Source: Allodiplogaster sudhausi (Eukaryota > Nematoda > Chromadorea > Rhabditida > Diplogasteridae). Taken from it: 64,000 nucleotides of DNA. Below, piece after piece: positions 28,144-39,888 of this stretch (its first letter is position 1; every line of letters starts with the position of its first letter). A program made the translations under genes and the position numbers. The DNA lies in assembly GCA_945643635.1 (NCBI GenBank), contig CALZFC010000015.1:173501-237500 (forward strand), given 5' to 3'. Below the pieces are notes generated by a model. The model was not told the origin of the DNA. It ran no database searches and worked only from the letters and a program-made list of their open reading frames with translations.

Positions 28144-28771
28144 CGGGCACGTCATACAAGACGAAGCCGACCGGCTACGGCCTCCTTCTCTTTATCTCTG
28201 GCTACACGCCCCTTAACGGCATCGTCAACTCCACCAAGCTCATTCACTATCTTCCATTCAGACGGGTACTCAACAAGTGGAGCAGACGACTGTAGATGGA
28301 GAGAGTCTCGAGCTCGAATAACTACAGTACCACAAGAACATCTAGGCTTCTCTAACCATAAGCCTGGCGTCAGAAATGTTTGGTGTTCAGGAGGGCGTCG
28401 CGGCCAACGAAGCGGCAGACGTGCTCGCAGTGCCAGAGGCGCTACCCTCGGCTGCCCCCGCCGCCCTCCCCGCCCTGCCCTCCTTCCAGCTGCCCGCCTT
28501 CCCTGCCATGCAAGCACCCGCTCAAAGGGTCACTACCACCACTCGCTCTGCACTCTATGATCAGGACTTTTGTGGGCAGAGAGAAGAGAGGGAGAGAGAG
28601 AAAGAGAATGGAGAGAAGAGAGGTGCGAGATGGGAGTGCAGAGAACGAGAGGGAACACGAGAGAACGAAGATGTATTCATCTCCTAATTCTCTCCTACCT
28701 AAAAGTTTGTCAATTCGCTTCAATTTTCCATAAGGGTATGTACTCGCTCTCTCCCTCTGTCTCCCTCTCCC

Positions 28772-28812
<41 letters not shown>

Positions 28813-28956
28813 TTAACCCTAATCATTCTATCGTATCTCTCTCCTTGTAGACCGTCTACTTCGTTCCTCTACACCGAGCGAAGAGAGAGAGAAGGAGAGA
28901 GCATCAACACAGGCGACTTTGAGCAGAATTCCCGCTCTTATGTCATCGTCAGCTAG
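28144..28956 (+). CDS. 3' exons of an unrecognised membrane protein (possible receptor C terminus)
   Basis: Exons 28144-28265, 28374-28528 and 28851-28956 join in phase and end in TAG. The first holds one hydrophobic segment, GYGLLLFISGYTPLNGIVN, followed at once by a basic stop-transfer patch (LPFRRKCLVFRRASRPTKR). Then come a Cys/Pro-rich tail (CSQCQRRYPRLPPPPSPPC) and a Ser/Asn end. The TM-plus-basic-tail layout resembles TM7 and the C-tail of a nematode serpentine receptor, but the remaining spans are not visible upstream, so this is a partial model. The alternative frame of the middle exon (Ala/Pro-rich) is open too; I prefer the Cys-rich one because its phases fit both neighbours. Confidence 0.45.
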
Positions 28957-29542
28957 AGGGGAGAAGGGGATTCAGAGGTGATATTTAGGACTTTGTAAGG
29001 AATAAGAAGGATTAAGCAACTCTTTCCTTTGTTCTCTTCATAAGCTACTTTCTTGAAATATGTATTACCCAACCGCAGAGGCTTAAAACATTTCCTGATT
29101 TATCGTTTAGATAGAAGTCCCGTTGGAATGATTGACAGATTGCACTTCTTTGTAAGTATTATAGAAGAATATCTGCGACACTAATGTTATGATATGTATA
29201 CAAACGTACTGATTCCACTAAAGTCTTCGTACAGCGAATATGCCTGGCTCTTTGCTTGCTTGGGGGCTATCAAATCGGACATTATGGGGATGCAATGATA
29301 ACGAGTCGGAACAGAGAGGGAGAAATGGGGAGAGAGAGAGGGAGAGATGGGGAGAGAGAGAGAAAGGGAGAGAGAGATGGGGAGAAAGAGGGAAAGAGAA
29401 CAGAGAAAGAACTTGAATGAGTCAAATGAGAGTAGAAGTGGACCAACTGGTTTATAGAAGAGCGAAGGAGTTTGGAGAGATGACGATAACAACAGGCCGA
29501 TCATGAAAGAAAGTGGGAGACGGAACGATATAGAGAGATAAC

Positions 29543-29573
<31 letters not shown>

Positions 29574-30011
29574 CATATGGAAAAAAACAAGATTAATGGA
29601 GACATGGAAGAAGCAGAGAACATGGATATCGAGTGCCATGGCGGAGGATGGGCACAACCTCCTCCAGTTTACAGAGTGGACGAATAAAACGAAGGCTCCC
29701 TGATATGACTCGTCCCTTCTCGCCAAGTCTCTCGTTGTCACTTCTCTTTCTCTTCATAATTGATGGAGTGCAGACGTCAGTTTACTCTCACATCTAATTT
29801 ATTACTTTTATTTCGTTCCTTAATTAAACAAGTTTATTCGTCTTATTTCTTCTTCAAAGTTGAAAGCCCCTGTGAAAAAAAGAAGAAAAAAACTGGAACG
29901 TTTTCTTTAATGACATCCTCGCACTAAAGAATAATAATATATCCTCGCGCTCTCTTCTCCCTCTCAGGTTGTAATTGCAGCCAGCAATTACAAGATCCAT
30001 CTCTGCCAGTC
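28957..30011. other. Intergenic region with GA tracts
   Basis: GA-rich tracts lie at 29330-29405 and 29545-29570; the rest is A/T-rich unique sequence. The ORF over these tracts on the - strand is a repeat translation. No supportable gene. Confidence 0.55.
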
Positions 30012-30588
30012 ATGGTTGACCAGACTACGAAGGCGCTTGCGAAGGGAGCCGGTCTCAATAATTCTTCTCTGCCTTATTTTCTAAACTACTTTGTATGCAG
30101 TAACAAAAATTCAGGCATGATGTTCACTGTCCCAGTAGAGATATTCGGCAATCTCATTGGAGGCACTCTCAAGACGTTCGGAGATCCAGTCGGTAGGTTA
30201 GAAGAAAGAGCGGAATGAGCAATGAGAGAAGGGAGGGAGGAAGAGAGCGCGCGAGAGAGAGAGAGAGAGTATTCGAGGCAGAGAAAGAAAGAACGTGCGA
30301 GATGGAGAAAGAGAGGCAAAGTGAAAGAGAGAAGAGTAGGGGGAAAGTAGCGAGAATTAGGGATTAAATGAGAGAGAGTGAGCGAGAGAGAATTCTTATG
30401 GCCAGGCACGATGTCACAACCGATGAACATGCTGACGATGCCGATGAACGCGTTCACAAGCCCGATTGTAGGAGCGATCAGGGAAGTGAGTGTTTCGGTA
30501 GTCGTGAGAGGGTAGAGAGGGAGAAACAAAGTGAAAGAGAGAGAGTGAACTAGAGAGAGAAGAGAAAGAAAGAGAGATAGAGAGAGAG

Positions 30589-30624
<36 letters not shown>

Positions 30625-30831
30625 AGAGAACAAGTATATATCGTCATAAAAACACTTATAGAGATTCTAACAATGAGATGGAATTTTTTTCAAGTTCTTG
30701 CCTCCCGATTCGCATGGCGCTCGTCCGGAAGGCGTCGAAATCAAGGAATTTCGGCATATGGACTCCGGCGAAGACGAAAAGCTGCCATTCGAGGCCGGCT
30801 ATGGCGAGGTTCTTCATTATTCATCACTTAT

Positions 30832-30882
<51 letters not shown>

Positions 30883-31090
30883 CAGAGAAAAATATGTTTA
30901 ATTATAATGATGGTTATAGCTGCCGAAGAGGGAGAAGACTGTCTTTCCACTGGACACAAGTTCACCCTCAACTGAACCTTCAACCGAGAAGGCGACGACT
31001 GAAAAAGAAGAGGAGGAAGTGCGAGAGATCTCTTCCGACATCGAAGACGCAGATCTCGTGCGAGCAAAGCCAAAAGACGGCTTTGCATAG
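30012..31090 (+). CDS. Unrecognised small protein with Met/Pro-rich core and acidic tail
   Basis: Five exons join in phase to 160 aa: 30012-30051, 30115-30192, 30406-30485, 30695-30808 and 30920-31090. The N-terminal half is rich in Met, Gly, Pro and Thr (GMMFTVPVEIFGNLIGG, then MSQPMNMLTMPMNAFTSP) and weakly hydrophobic. The C-terminal half is strongly charged (EEEEVREISSDIEDADL). Neither a signal peptide nor a nameable domain is seen. Introns 2 and 3 begin with GA tracts straight after the donor, and intron 4 contains (TA)n at about 30836-30877. The start ATG at 30012 is preceded by an acceptor-like ...ctctcag at about 29963-29969. Probably nematode-specific; function unknown. Confidence 0.65.
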
Positions 31091-31619
31091 CTTTAATGGA
31101 AATGGTTATACATATGTACATATGTTCATATGTATGTATCTGGAATATCTATGTTTGTTCGTTTTGAAGATAAAACTTTTTTTATCTCCCAGTATAGTTT
31201 GAAGCAATTTGCGACTGTTTGCGAATTTTTTCCTGCTAAAATAGTATCGAGTTTTACTTGAGCAGACTTCCCCCCCCTCGACTTTCGATACTCTATTTCC
31301 CCATACTCTTTTCTGGTTACTTCCTTTCTTATTACTCATTTCCATGTCAGACAAGATCTCAGGTCATTGAATTCTAGTGGTTTACGTTCTATTGTTGAAG
31401 TGTACCATCATAGTGTGCTTTCTGCAATTATTTATTTGGTCACATTCCCTTCACCAAACAAACCCCTCATACAATGTTATCTAGTCGTCCAGGCAGGGTT
31501 GTTTATCCAAGCAAGGTGAAGGGGAATAGAAGAGCGAGAGGGAGGGTTCTGGTGACGAGAGAAGAGGGAATGGAGGAAGTGGGCGGAGCCATGCTAGAAG
31601 TGGGCGGAGTCTTATGTTC
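31091..31619. other. Convergent intergenic region
   Basis: It separates the 3' ends of the + gene ending at 31090 and the - gene ending at 31620. It holds a C-run (31270-31277) and a short repeat of gtgggcgga (31579-31606). No gene seen. Confidence 0.55.
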
Positions 31620-31920
31620 TCATTGGCTGGTGGCCAAGAGCGGCAGCACCATCATCTCGTGGGCTCCGGCGCGAGCAGTCGCCGCCTTTGCGTCCGTGTC
31701 CTCCTTCTCCGCCTGCAATTTTGAAGTTGAATCTTTGAATTTGAAAAAGAATAAATCTTCGCTGACATCAGCAGCGACGACGATGATCTTGTCAGTCTTG
31801 GTCGGTCCGCTGTTGCGAAGAACATCGAGGTGAAGAGTGCCTCCCGGCTCGATGAAAGCGTGCACAGGGTTCACACGGTACAGTAGGTTGTCCGTGCATT
31901 TCACCTCAACAGGGAGGGAG

Positions 31921-31966
<46 letters not shown>

Positions 31967-33405
31967 TAAAGAGAGAGAAATGGGAATGGAGAGTTCGTTC
32001 GGGATCCTTCCTCACCTTGACAGCGCGTCGCTGGCCCGAGTTGTTGTGGATGGCCGTGGAGGCGAGCCCTCCACTGGCACTGAAGCGGAGATCCGAGTTG
32101 GCGAGGCTAAGCTGGTTACGGAGAGGCTTGGACGCAGCCACCACTGCCACCGGCTTGGCTGTGGCGAGCTTGGAGCGCTGAAATTATAATTTTTTAATTA
32201 AAAGTTATTTATCCAGGAGATCCAATTGAGTAATAAAAGAATAACTGACTCCGCTGGAGGCAGTTTTGACGGAGAGATCAGAGTGAGCAGTGCTGATGGA
32301 TTTCTTCCTCTTCCGTGTGAAGAGTTGCTTCTTCTTCGACAGCTGGCTCTTGACCGAGCGAGAGGGAGAACGGCTGGGCATCTCCACGCGAACTTCCTCC
32401 AATTACGAAGCTTCGATTTTTAGGAATTCGAAATGAAAGCTAAGAGGCGCTTCACGCACCGAAGGCTGCTTCGTGGGGGCGGGGCCATCCTTGGGGGCGG
32501 AGCCAGTGATGTGGGCGGAGCCAGTGTTGGGGGCGGAGCCAGTGTTGGGGGCGGGGCCACTGTTGGAAGCGGGGCCATGCTTGGCGGTGAGGCCACTCTT
32601 CGGGGCGGCGCCAGTATTTGGAGCTGCGCCAACCTTGGAAGCCGACTGCTTCAGCTTCCTGCATATTTGAAATTATTAAGCATACGTGAGATTCCTTGCT
32701 CCCAGTAACGTTTTACATTTAATATTAACAAAAAATAAGAATCCAAGTTCATGCATGAGAATAGAATGAGATAAATTTCTCATGAAATAGGCGACGTGTA
32801 AATTCGGACATTGATTTCTCGGAGGCGGATTTGACCGATTTGCCGGAGGCAGCCTTGGGGGCCGTCTGCTTCAACTTCCTGAAAACTTTTTAGTGTCAAT
32901 ATTTAAACTTTATCGCGGAATTTTTCTCGTACTTCTCGGAGGCAGAACGGGCGGACTTGGACGATTTGGAGGCGTCCTCGTAGGAATTGCCTTTGGCGAC
33001 CATCTTAGTCGTAGCTCCTTTGCCCTCAGCCGCGGAGCTCTTCGGACGCGGGTTCGCAGACTTCGAGCTCCTCAAAAATGATATTATATTCTTTTCAATA
33101 TTTTTAGCGTAACTTGGGCATAATAATAAAAATTCTAAGTTGTTCCCTTGAATCTCACATGCTGCGAGCAGATGAAGGGCCCTTTTTAGACTGGGTAGAT
33201 TTGGACGAATGTAGAGATTTCGATGATTTGCCCGCCTTACCCACTGGCTTCGTCTGAAAATATTGGGTCACCACATGATATTTTGAAATTATATTATCAT
33301 TCCTTGTAGAACTTTTGTTTTGCAATGAAGAACCTCTCTTTTCATCAAGCATCCAACGATGACGAGCGTAGAGAGAGAGCCGACCACGGGAGCAAACCAC
33401 CACAT
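31620..33405 (-). CDS. Signal-anchored, Lys/Ser-rich protein with C-terminal MSP domain
   Basis: Eight - strand exons join in phase: 33405-33334, 33253-33159, 33070-32933, 32878-32810, 32658-32460, 32396-32250, 32177-32016 and 31904-31620 (388 aa). Exon 1 encodes one hydrophobic signal-anchor (FAPVVGSLSTLVIVGCLMKR). Exons 2-6 form a long Lys/Ser-rich linker with internal repeats, including a GSAPNT-type array in exon 5 (minisatellite at 32470-32600). Exons 7-8 form a major-sperm-protein (MSP) immunoglobulin-like domain: LSLANSDLRFSASGG, STAIHNNSGQRRAVKVK, NPVHAFIEPGGTLHLDV. MSP-domain membrane proteins are common in nematodes. The type II or VAP-like arrangement here, with an N-terminal anchor, is inferred. 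The last exon contains a 54-base segment (gtcagc...ttgcag) that could be an extra in-frame intron, giving 370 aa. Confidence 0.8.
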
Positions 33406-33796
33406 TTCGTCTTCCTTTTTGACTCTCGACCAGAGACGACCGCCCGCAAGTGGAAGAACTGAGAACGATGAAGAATGAGAAAATCACATCAACTTTTTGC
33501 TTTTATATGAAATCCATGGAAAACGCTGGAATTGCACTTAAAATTATAATGCGAACTTTCTTCTTACTTGCTTAAAAATTTAAAAGGACAAACTTGGTAC
33601 AAACTCAACTCTTTGAATGACATAAAATTTCACGATTAAATTTAGACCTTACAAGGTTTTCCGATTTTATTGATTCCGCTGATTCTTACATTGTGAAAAG
33701 TTTTCTTTACCATTTCTTTTTTTATTATGTTTCTTGGCTGTGACCTTTTCCTCTCTTCCCTCATCTCATGAAATTCCACGGTTTGCGCTTTCCCCA

Positions 33797-33847
<51 letters not shown>

Positions 33848-34142
33848 ATCTCATTATCTTTATCTGTCTCTATCTCATCTCATTCTTTCATGCATCTATT
33901 TCTCATACTCTGTCTATCTTCTTCATTCTCCAAGTCACATCCTTAGAGGAGATAAGAAAAGACTTTATCGATGCAACCAAACGAGATATGAACGCGAAGA
34001 GCAACTTTCAATATGCCTTACAAAGCTGTTCAACGTTCGGACCATTTTATCAGTCAAGTGAAAGGGAATGACGGGGACAAATAAGATGAACTGCCTCATA
34101 AAAGTAGGCCTTTACCTTGAGTGTTAGCCTTAGGTCTTAGCC
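33406..34142. other. Spacer between two - strand genes, with CT tract
   Basis: It contains (CT)n at about 33803-33842 and otherwise unique sequence. No coding sequence supported. Because the kinase gene ends at 34143 and the MSP gene starts at 33405 on the same strand, this is the promoter side of the MSP gene. Confidence 0.55.
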
Positions 34143-36385
34143 TCAGAGAAATTTCTCCCAGTCGAAACGCTCGTCCTTCACGCATTTGGCGCGCTTGAAA
34201 GCCTGTGAAATATAATACATATATTGTTTGCAACTATAAATGATCCATGTAAAAAATAAATGAAGCATATTTTGCTAGGATAATACTCGGCTAACCCTGT
34301 CGAGTGCACGGTGGAGGTACTCGTAGTCGGGCGGAGTGTAGTAGTGAAGGCTCACGATGTACGAAAGGATGCGCTCCAGGTCCTTGGCGATCGAGGGAAC
34401 GCGGACGAAGAGTTGCTCCTGGAAGTAAGAGAAAGAGGGAGAGAGATAGGAAGAGAGAGAGGAAGAGAGAGAGGCAGAGAGAGGGAGAGAAAGGTACAGA
34501 CAGAAAGAGAGAAAGAGAGAGGGAGAGACAGAGAAAGCAACTAATTACAAACCCGATCAATTCCACTTCGGCACTTCTCCTTGACGTTGAGGATCTGGTC
34601 GTTTTCCACGCAGTACTTCCACGGAAGGCCTGCAAATAAATGAGATTCTGGAAAGCAAGATTTAAAAAAATAATGTAAATGCTTTAGAAAATGGGGAAAG
34701 GATACAGCGAGAGAAACAGAGGGTGAGAGTGAGAAGAGGGTGAGAGTGAGAAGAGGGTGAGAGTGAGAAGAGGGTGAGAGTGAGAAGAGGGTAAGAGTGA
34801 GAAGAGGGTGAGAGTGAGAAGAGGGTGAGAGTGAGAAGAGGGTGAGAGTGAGAAGAGGGTGAGAGTGAGAAGAGGGTGAGAGTGAGAAGAGGGTGAGAGT
34901 GAGAAGAGGGTGAGAGTGAGAAGAGGGTGAGAGTGAGAAGAGGGTGAGAGTGAGAAGAGGGTGAGAGTGAGAAGAGGGTGAGAGTGAGAAGAGGGTGAGA
35001 GTGAGAAGAGGGTGAGAGTGAGAAGAGGGTGAGAGTGAGAAGAGGGTGAGAGTGAGAAGAGGGTGAGAGTGAGAAGAGGGTGAGAGTGAGAAGAGGGTGA
35101 GAGTGAGAAGAGGGTGAGAGTGAGAAGAGGGTGAGAGTGAGAAGAGGGTGAGAGTGAGAAGAGGGTGAGAGTGAGAAGAGGGTGAGAGTGAGAAGAGGGT
35201 GAGAGTGAGAAGAGGGTGAGAGTGAGAAGAGGGTGAGAGTGAGAAGAGGGTGAGAGTGAGAAGAGGGTGAGAGTGAGAAGAGGGTGAGAGTGAGAAGAGG
35301 GTGAGAGTGAGAAGAGGGTGAGAGTGAGAAGAGGGTGAGAGTGAGAAGAGGGTGAGAGTGAGAAGAGGGTGAGAGTGAGAAGAGGGTGAGAGTGAGAAGA
35401 GGGTGAGAGTGAGAAGAGGGTGAGAGTGAGAAGAGGGTGAGAGTGAGAAGAGGGTGAGAGTGAGAAGAGGGTGAGAGTGAGAAGAGGGTGAGAGTGAGAA
35501 GAGGGTGAGAGTGAGAAGAGGGTGAGAGTGAGAAGAGGGTGAGAGTGAGAAGAGGGTGAGAGTGAGAAGAGGGTGAGAGTGAGAAGAGGGTGAGAGTGAG
35601 AAGAGGGTGAGAGTGAGAAGAGGGTGAGAGTGAGAAGAGGGTGAGAGTGAGAAGAGGGTGAGAGTGAGAAGAGGGTGAGAGTGAGAAGAGGGTGAGAGTG
35701 AGAAGAGGGTGAGAGTGAGAAGAGGGTGAGAGTGAGAGTGAGAGAGGGTAAGAGAGAGTTAGACAGACGCACCGTCCGGAAGGATGAACTCCCACAGGCA
35801 GTACATCCAACCCTCCAGGTCATCGTTGCATCCTTGGTCGATGCCACGCAAACAGTTCACCGACGCGTATTTCCTGGTCCCCTGGAAGATGGAAAAGACA
35901 TTTTATATCACAAAATAATAATTTAAAATGATTGACAAGATTAACAAATGAATGTTGAAGAACCTTGGGGTTGCAGGCCTCGCGCGGATACTTGATTCGG
36001 CCGGCGCTGTTGAAATGCTTGCGCGCCAAGCCAAAGTCGATAAGAACGATCTGATATTATTCTGTGTTTTTAAGTAAAAGTTTTTTTATTAAACCATTTC
36101 GAATTTTCCAGCATGCTCTTTGCCTCTCGAATAGAAGACTCATTAAAGGATTCTGACGGTGCGCCGCTTGTCGCCAACTCCGATGGCGAGGTTGTCCGGC
36201 TTGAGATCGCGGTGGAGAAAGCCGGAGAGATGGAGAAGCTGAAGGGCAGAGAGCATCTGGCGGGAGACTTCCAGGGCAGTTCCGATTGAGAAGACCTGTG
36301 AGTATAGAAAGAGAGGAGAGGGAAGAGAGCAGCGAGAAGAGAGAGAGAGACTATGAAAAGTGAGGAGAGGGAAGAAAGCAGCGAG

Positions 36386-36417
<32 letters not shown>

Positions 36418-37567
36418 AGAAGAGGGAAGAGAGAGAGAGAGAAGACCTGTGCAATGAGCGAGGGTATACGGGAGGGATGCACTTAGAATAGGAGTAGCCC
36501 TTGAAATGACCTTGTTCGGCTGCTTCTTGCGCAGGTTGTGGAGGGAGGGGCCGAGGAGGTCCATGACCAGGAAGAAGACGTCCAAGTGATGGCCGCTGTC
36601 GTGCAGCACCGAGAAGTGACGCGCGCTTTGGTGTTCCCGCTTCAGCTCGCTCAGCACCATCACCTGCAATGAAAAGAAATGAAGTAACCATGTTTACTTT
36701 TTAATATTACAGTATCCTCTTTAGTTTCACTTTTTGTGAATAAAAAGTTCTTGGTAATAAATAAATTTGTTCGATAATCGAATAAAACCCCCGCCTCCAT
36801 CGTGAGCTTGCGATGTTCTCTGTTCGGATTCTTCCTCTCCGTCTTCATCGCCAGTCTCTTGGTCGGTTCGTCGGTCGAGTGAACTCTGAAAGAATGAAGG
36901 AAATAAGAACGTACTATTCAATTAATTTTACATTTATGTATCTAAATCAGTGATATGTATTAAAATTTTTAGCCGGAGCAAGCCAAAGTACACATAAAGT
37001 GCATATTTTTACGCACTAAATTGAGACTGTCTAATGTAACTGAAGGGCTTGTTCCGAGTGAGTAAAATATAAAAAAAGCATTAGATGGTAGAAGGGAGGG
37101 AGAATTTAAAAAAGTGGGCGGAGCTTACGCGAAGACGGCGCCAAAGCCGCCCTCTCCCAGCAGCTCCTCGACGACCCACGTCACACCCTTCGAATTCACG
37201 CCGTGCCCACGCACGCACTCTCCCTCGAAAGTTACTTCATTTACATTAAAATAATAAGGTATTTAAAAAAATCTTTTCTGAATATCTATATTTCACCCGT
37301 GGAATATTTTCTGTTGATTTTGCACATTTTGAAAAAATTTGCATAATTCTTCTACTTTTAATACAAAATACAACTTCTCACAATCAAATTTATGTGTCCA
37401 TCCGATTCGGTTAACATCTTGAAAATTCTATCTACAACTTTTCTTTGATGAGAAATAATCAAACGTACAAAAAACAAGGAAGTATGAACAAGTTCATCTA
37501 CAAGTGAACCAATAATTTTTTTTATTTTATCCCAAAGGCGCCGGTGTCTAACCTTCTTCAGCTCCAT
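34143..37567 (-). CDS. CK1/TTBK-like protein kinase of the nematode-expanded type
   Basis: Ten - strand exons join in phase to 317 aa: 37567-37553, 37223-37129, 36885-36789, 36663-36511, 36295-36158, 36050-35964, 35881-35773, 34629-34553, 34418-34296 and 34202-34143. All kinase landmarks are intact: glycine loop GEGGFGAVF, VAIK-type lysine in LAMKTE, hinge region LVMDLLGPSLHNL, catalytic loop HRDLKPDN, DFG in LIDFGLAR, and GTRKYASVN plus RGIDQGCNDDLE, which are typical of the casein-kinase-1 group (TTBK/worm-specific subfamilies). The C-terminal YTPPDYEYLHRAL also fits that group. The protein is little more than a kinase domain, as in many worm CK1 paralogues, which are often sperm-enriched (family knowledge, not shown here). 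Intron 7 holds the 60-copy minisatellite. Heat-shock-like elements and a TATA box lie upstream. Confidence 0.92.
34719..35738. repeat. 17-bp minisatellite, 60 tandem copies
   Basis: The unit GAGGGTGAGAGTGAGAA repeats without visible length change for 1,020 bases (60 x 17). One copy near 34789 carries gtaag for gtgag. It lies wholly in an intron of the kinase gene, CT-rich in the transcript. Because 17 is not a multiple of 3, all reading frames cycle through the same 17-codon pattern, which produces two long false ORFs. Confidence 0.97.
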
Positions 37568-37630
37568 TGTAGGCGGCCGACAGGGGGGAAGGCAATAGGG
37601 TGAGAATGAGGAGAACAAGGAAAACTGCTT

Positions 37631-37893
37631 CTATTTATATGCTCTGCAAAGGGCAAGTAGAGCACTTTGGAGGAACTTGCAAGAAAAGTCCGAATTTACA
37701 GTTCCAGATTTGTCACGTTTTCTAAAATTTTTGAAGGTTCTAAGGAAAGTTCAAGTGGTTGAACTTCGACAAGAACATTCAAGTATCAAATAATTTTCTA
37801 GAATTTTTTTACCTGTCTAAGAATACAATTAGAACTTGAAAGTTTCCAAAAAGGAATAAAGTGTTTTCTTTGCATTTTTCGGAATATATATAG
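37631..37893. promoter_or_regulatory. Putative divergent heat-shock-type promoter
   Basis: Two TATA-like boxes point outward: tatttatatg (37633-37641; GCATATAAATA read toward the kinase, about 65 bases before its ATG) and ATATATATAGG (37883-37894, reading right). Between them lie three exact heat-shock-element pairs: GAAAGTTC (37745-37752), GAACATTC (37773-37780) and TTCTAGAA (37796-37803), plus several degenerate GAA/TTC triplets. The rightward TATA box has no recognisable gene after it in this window. Heat inducibility is inference. Confidence 0.5.
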
Positions 37894-39843
37894 GTGGGGA
37901 GCGGTTGGCTCTCTTCCCATCTTTCAGTCCCAACGCAGACCCTTTGAAGGCCTTACACTTGACATTTCGCATTTAGCTTTTAGCATATAGTGTTGAAGAA
38001 AACGCCTCCGGATGTTGTATTATTCGCTTATCTTCATATAACACTATGGAATCTATTCTATAATTGTTTAGCTAGATTAAAAAATATTGATCGTTATGAT
38101 AAATGAAATATGCACTGAATGTTTCTACATTAGGACCATTTTGAACGCGCGCCTTCAATTATTTGGTCCTTCTGATTGTTAGAGAGCATATGAAATATAA
38201 GAGTGGCTAACAGCTACAGTAAAATATTTTGTATGCTTTTAACTTTGTAACAAATGGAGAAAAATGTTCCAATCATTCTAGAAGTATGTTTAAGGCACAT
38301 GCGAATAGATCCCCTTTCATAAAACCATATCTTAATTTTTTTTAATGCTTCTTTAGAGACCTAAGAAGACCACCTGCGACCGGATCCTTACAATTAGATC
38401 TCTTGACCGTTATGAAATGGTCTGATTTACAGTGCGAGCGTAGCGAGCAATGCAGAAAATACTGACTTTCTCTGGTTTACTATAAAGGGTACAATAACTT
38501 TTGTTCCGTGGTCATTAAGCAGGGTCATATATGTAGCTCCAAGCTCGTGGGTCGTCGATATGAGGCAAACGACCTATCGACTGGGACAGTACGACTCCTG
38601 GGTGTCGAGATACAGACCCCCCTTGTCATAACGTTAGTATGACCTTCACTCTTATTAGTTTTATTACTGAAAAATTTTTCATGACTTTTTCAAAGTCTAA
38701 GGAAAGCAGGGAACCCTTGTTTCACCTGCTCGAAGGGATCCTCTCTTCGTGTAAATATGAATACCATGTATTTGGCTTATGCCAGAGATCGAATACAAGG
38801 AGAGAAATCATAAGTAGTGCTAAGAATTCTGTAACAAATTCGAAAAATTTCTAGGACTACTTGCAATTTCTCTACTTTTATTCGACATAGACGGAATTTC
38901 TATTCGCACCTAGAATTCTCTTCTGATCCCCGGAAAGCATGGGAAAACAAAGGTGTGACATTTCTCTTCTTACATTTCATCAGAATGCCACTGTTTGCGC
39001 TTTCTCCACTTTTCAATTCTCTAAATAATTTCCCTTATAAGTGCTAATTGACTCTAACCAGCGGAAACGTCATGGAATTCAATGTATTTATCCAGTCTTT
39101 TCTTTTCCAATTGCCATAGGCAATGAATGGAATATGCAAGTGTATTTGTGCTCTGTGTAGAGAGGCTCCTTTGCAGTGACATGTTGTGCATGTAAACTCT
39201 TTTCATTCTTCTCAGGGAAAAAGGTACTTCAATTTGACAGATCCATCCGATTTTGGGACTCTCAAAAGCCCTACCTCATCACGTTTTGAGGAACATTTTG
39301 ATAAATGCTCCTTTATCAGCCAACTCTGACGTGATTTCCGGCCCAATAACTATTTTGTATTTACTGGGCCCTCGACAGTGGCTTTTATTCCCCTCTGAGT
39401 CTATTACTAGTATCATGGAACAGCCATTCGGAATCGCCGTCAGCCAATTCTCTCTTCTTCTTCTTTTTCATTGTTATACAGTTCACTTGTCTGTATTTTT
39501 TGTGATTAACTCTGTATTCTTTTAAGGTACGCAATGCCAGTTGCGTTCGCTGTCTATTGAAAGAGCGCGAAACATAGAGAAGACGAGCCACGCTCGAAGA
39601 CGGAGAAGAGTGGGTGCCGTCTGGAACTCAGCAACTGGTAAACAACTTGAGATAAACAAAACAGGCATGCTACTCAAAGGAAGGCTCTGCTGCGTTAGAT
39701 TAGATTCTGTTTCTAGCAAAAGAGAGAGGGAGAGCGCGAAAAACAGAGAGAGAGACAGAGAGAGAGAGAGAGAGGGAGAGAGAGAGCGCGCGAAAGAGAG
39801 AGAGAGAGAGGGAGGGAGGGAGAGAGAGAGAGAGAGCGCGCGC

Positions 39844-39888
<45 letters not shown>

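Noticed and set aside
30836..30877. (TA)n tract as a TATA promoter
   Set aside because: It is a plain dinucleotide repeat inside an intron.
34719..35738. Array reminiscent of a CRISPR or satellite centromere
   Set aside because: There are no spacers between units, the host is a eukaryote, and the array lies inside a spliced gene.
34662..35847. Two overlapping - strand ORFs of about 380 codons with a 17-residue repeat
   Set aside because: They are translations of the 17-bp minisatellite in an intron; each frame cycles through the same pattern because 17 is not a multiple of 3.
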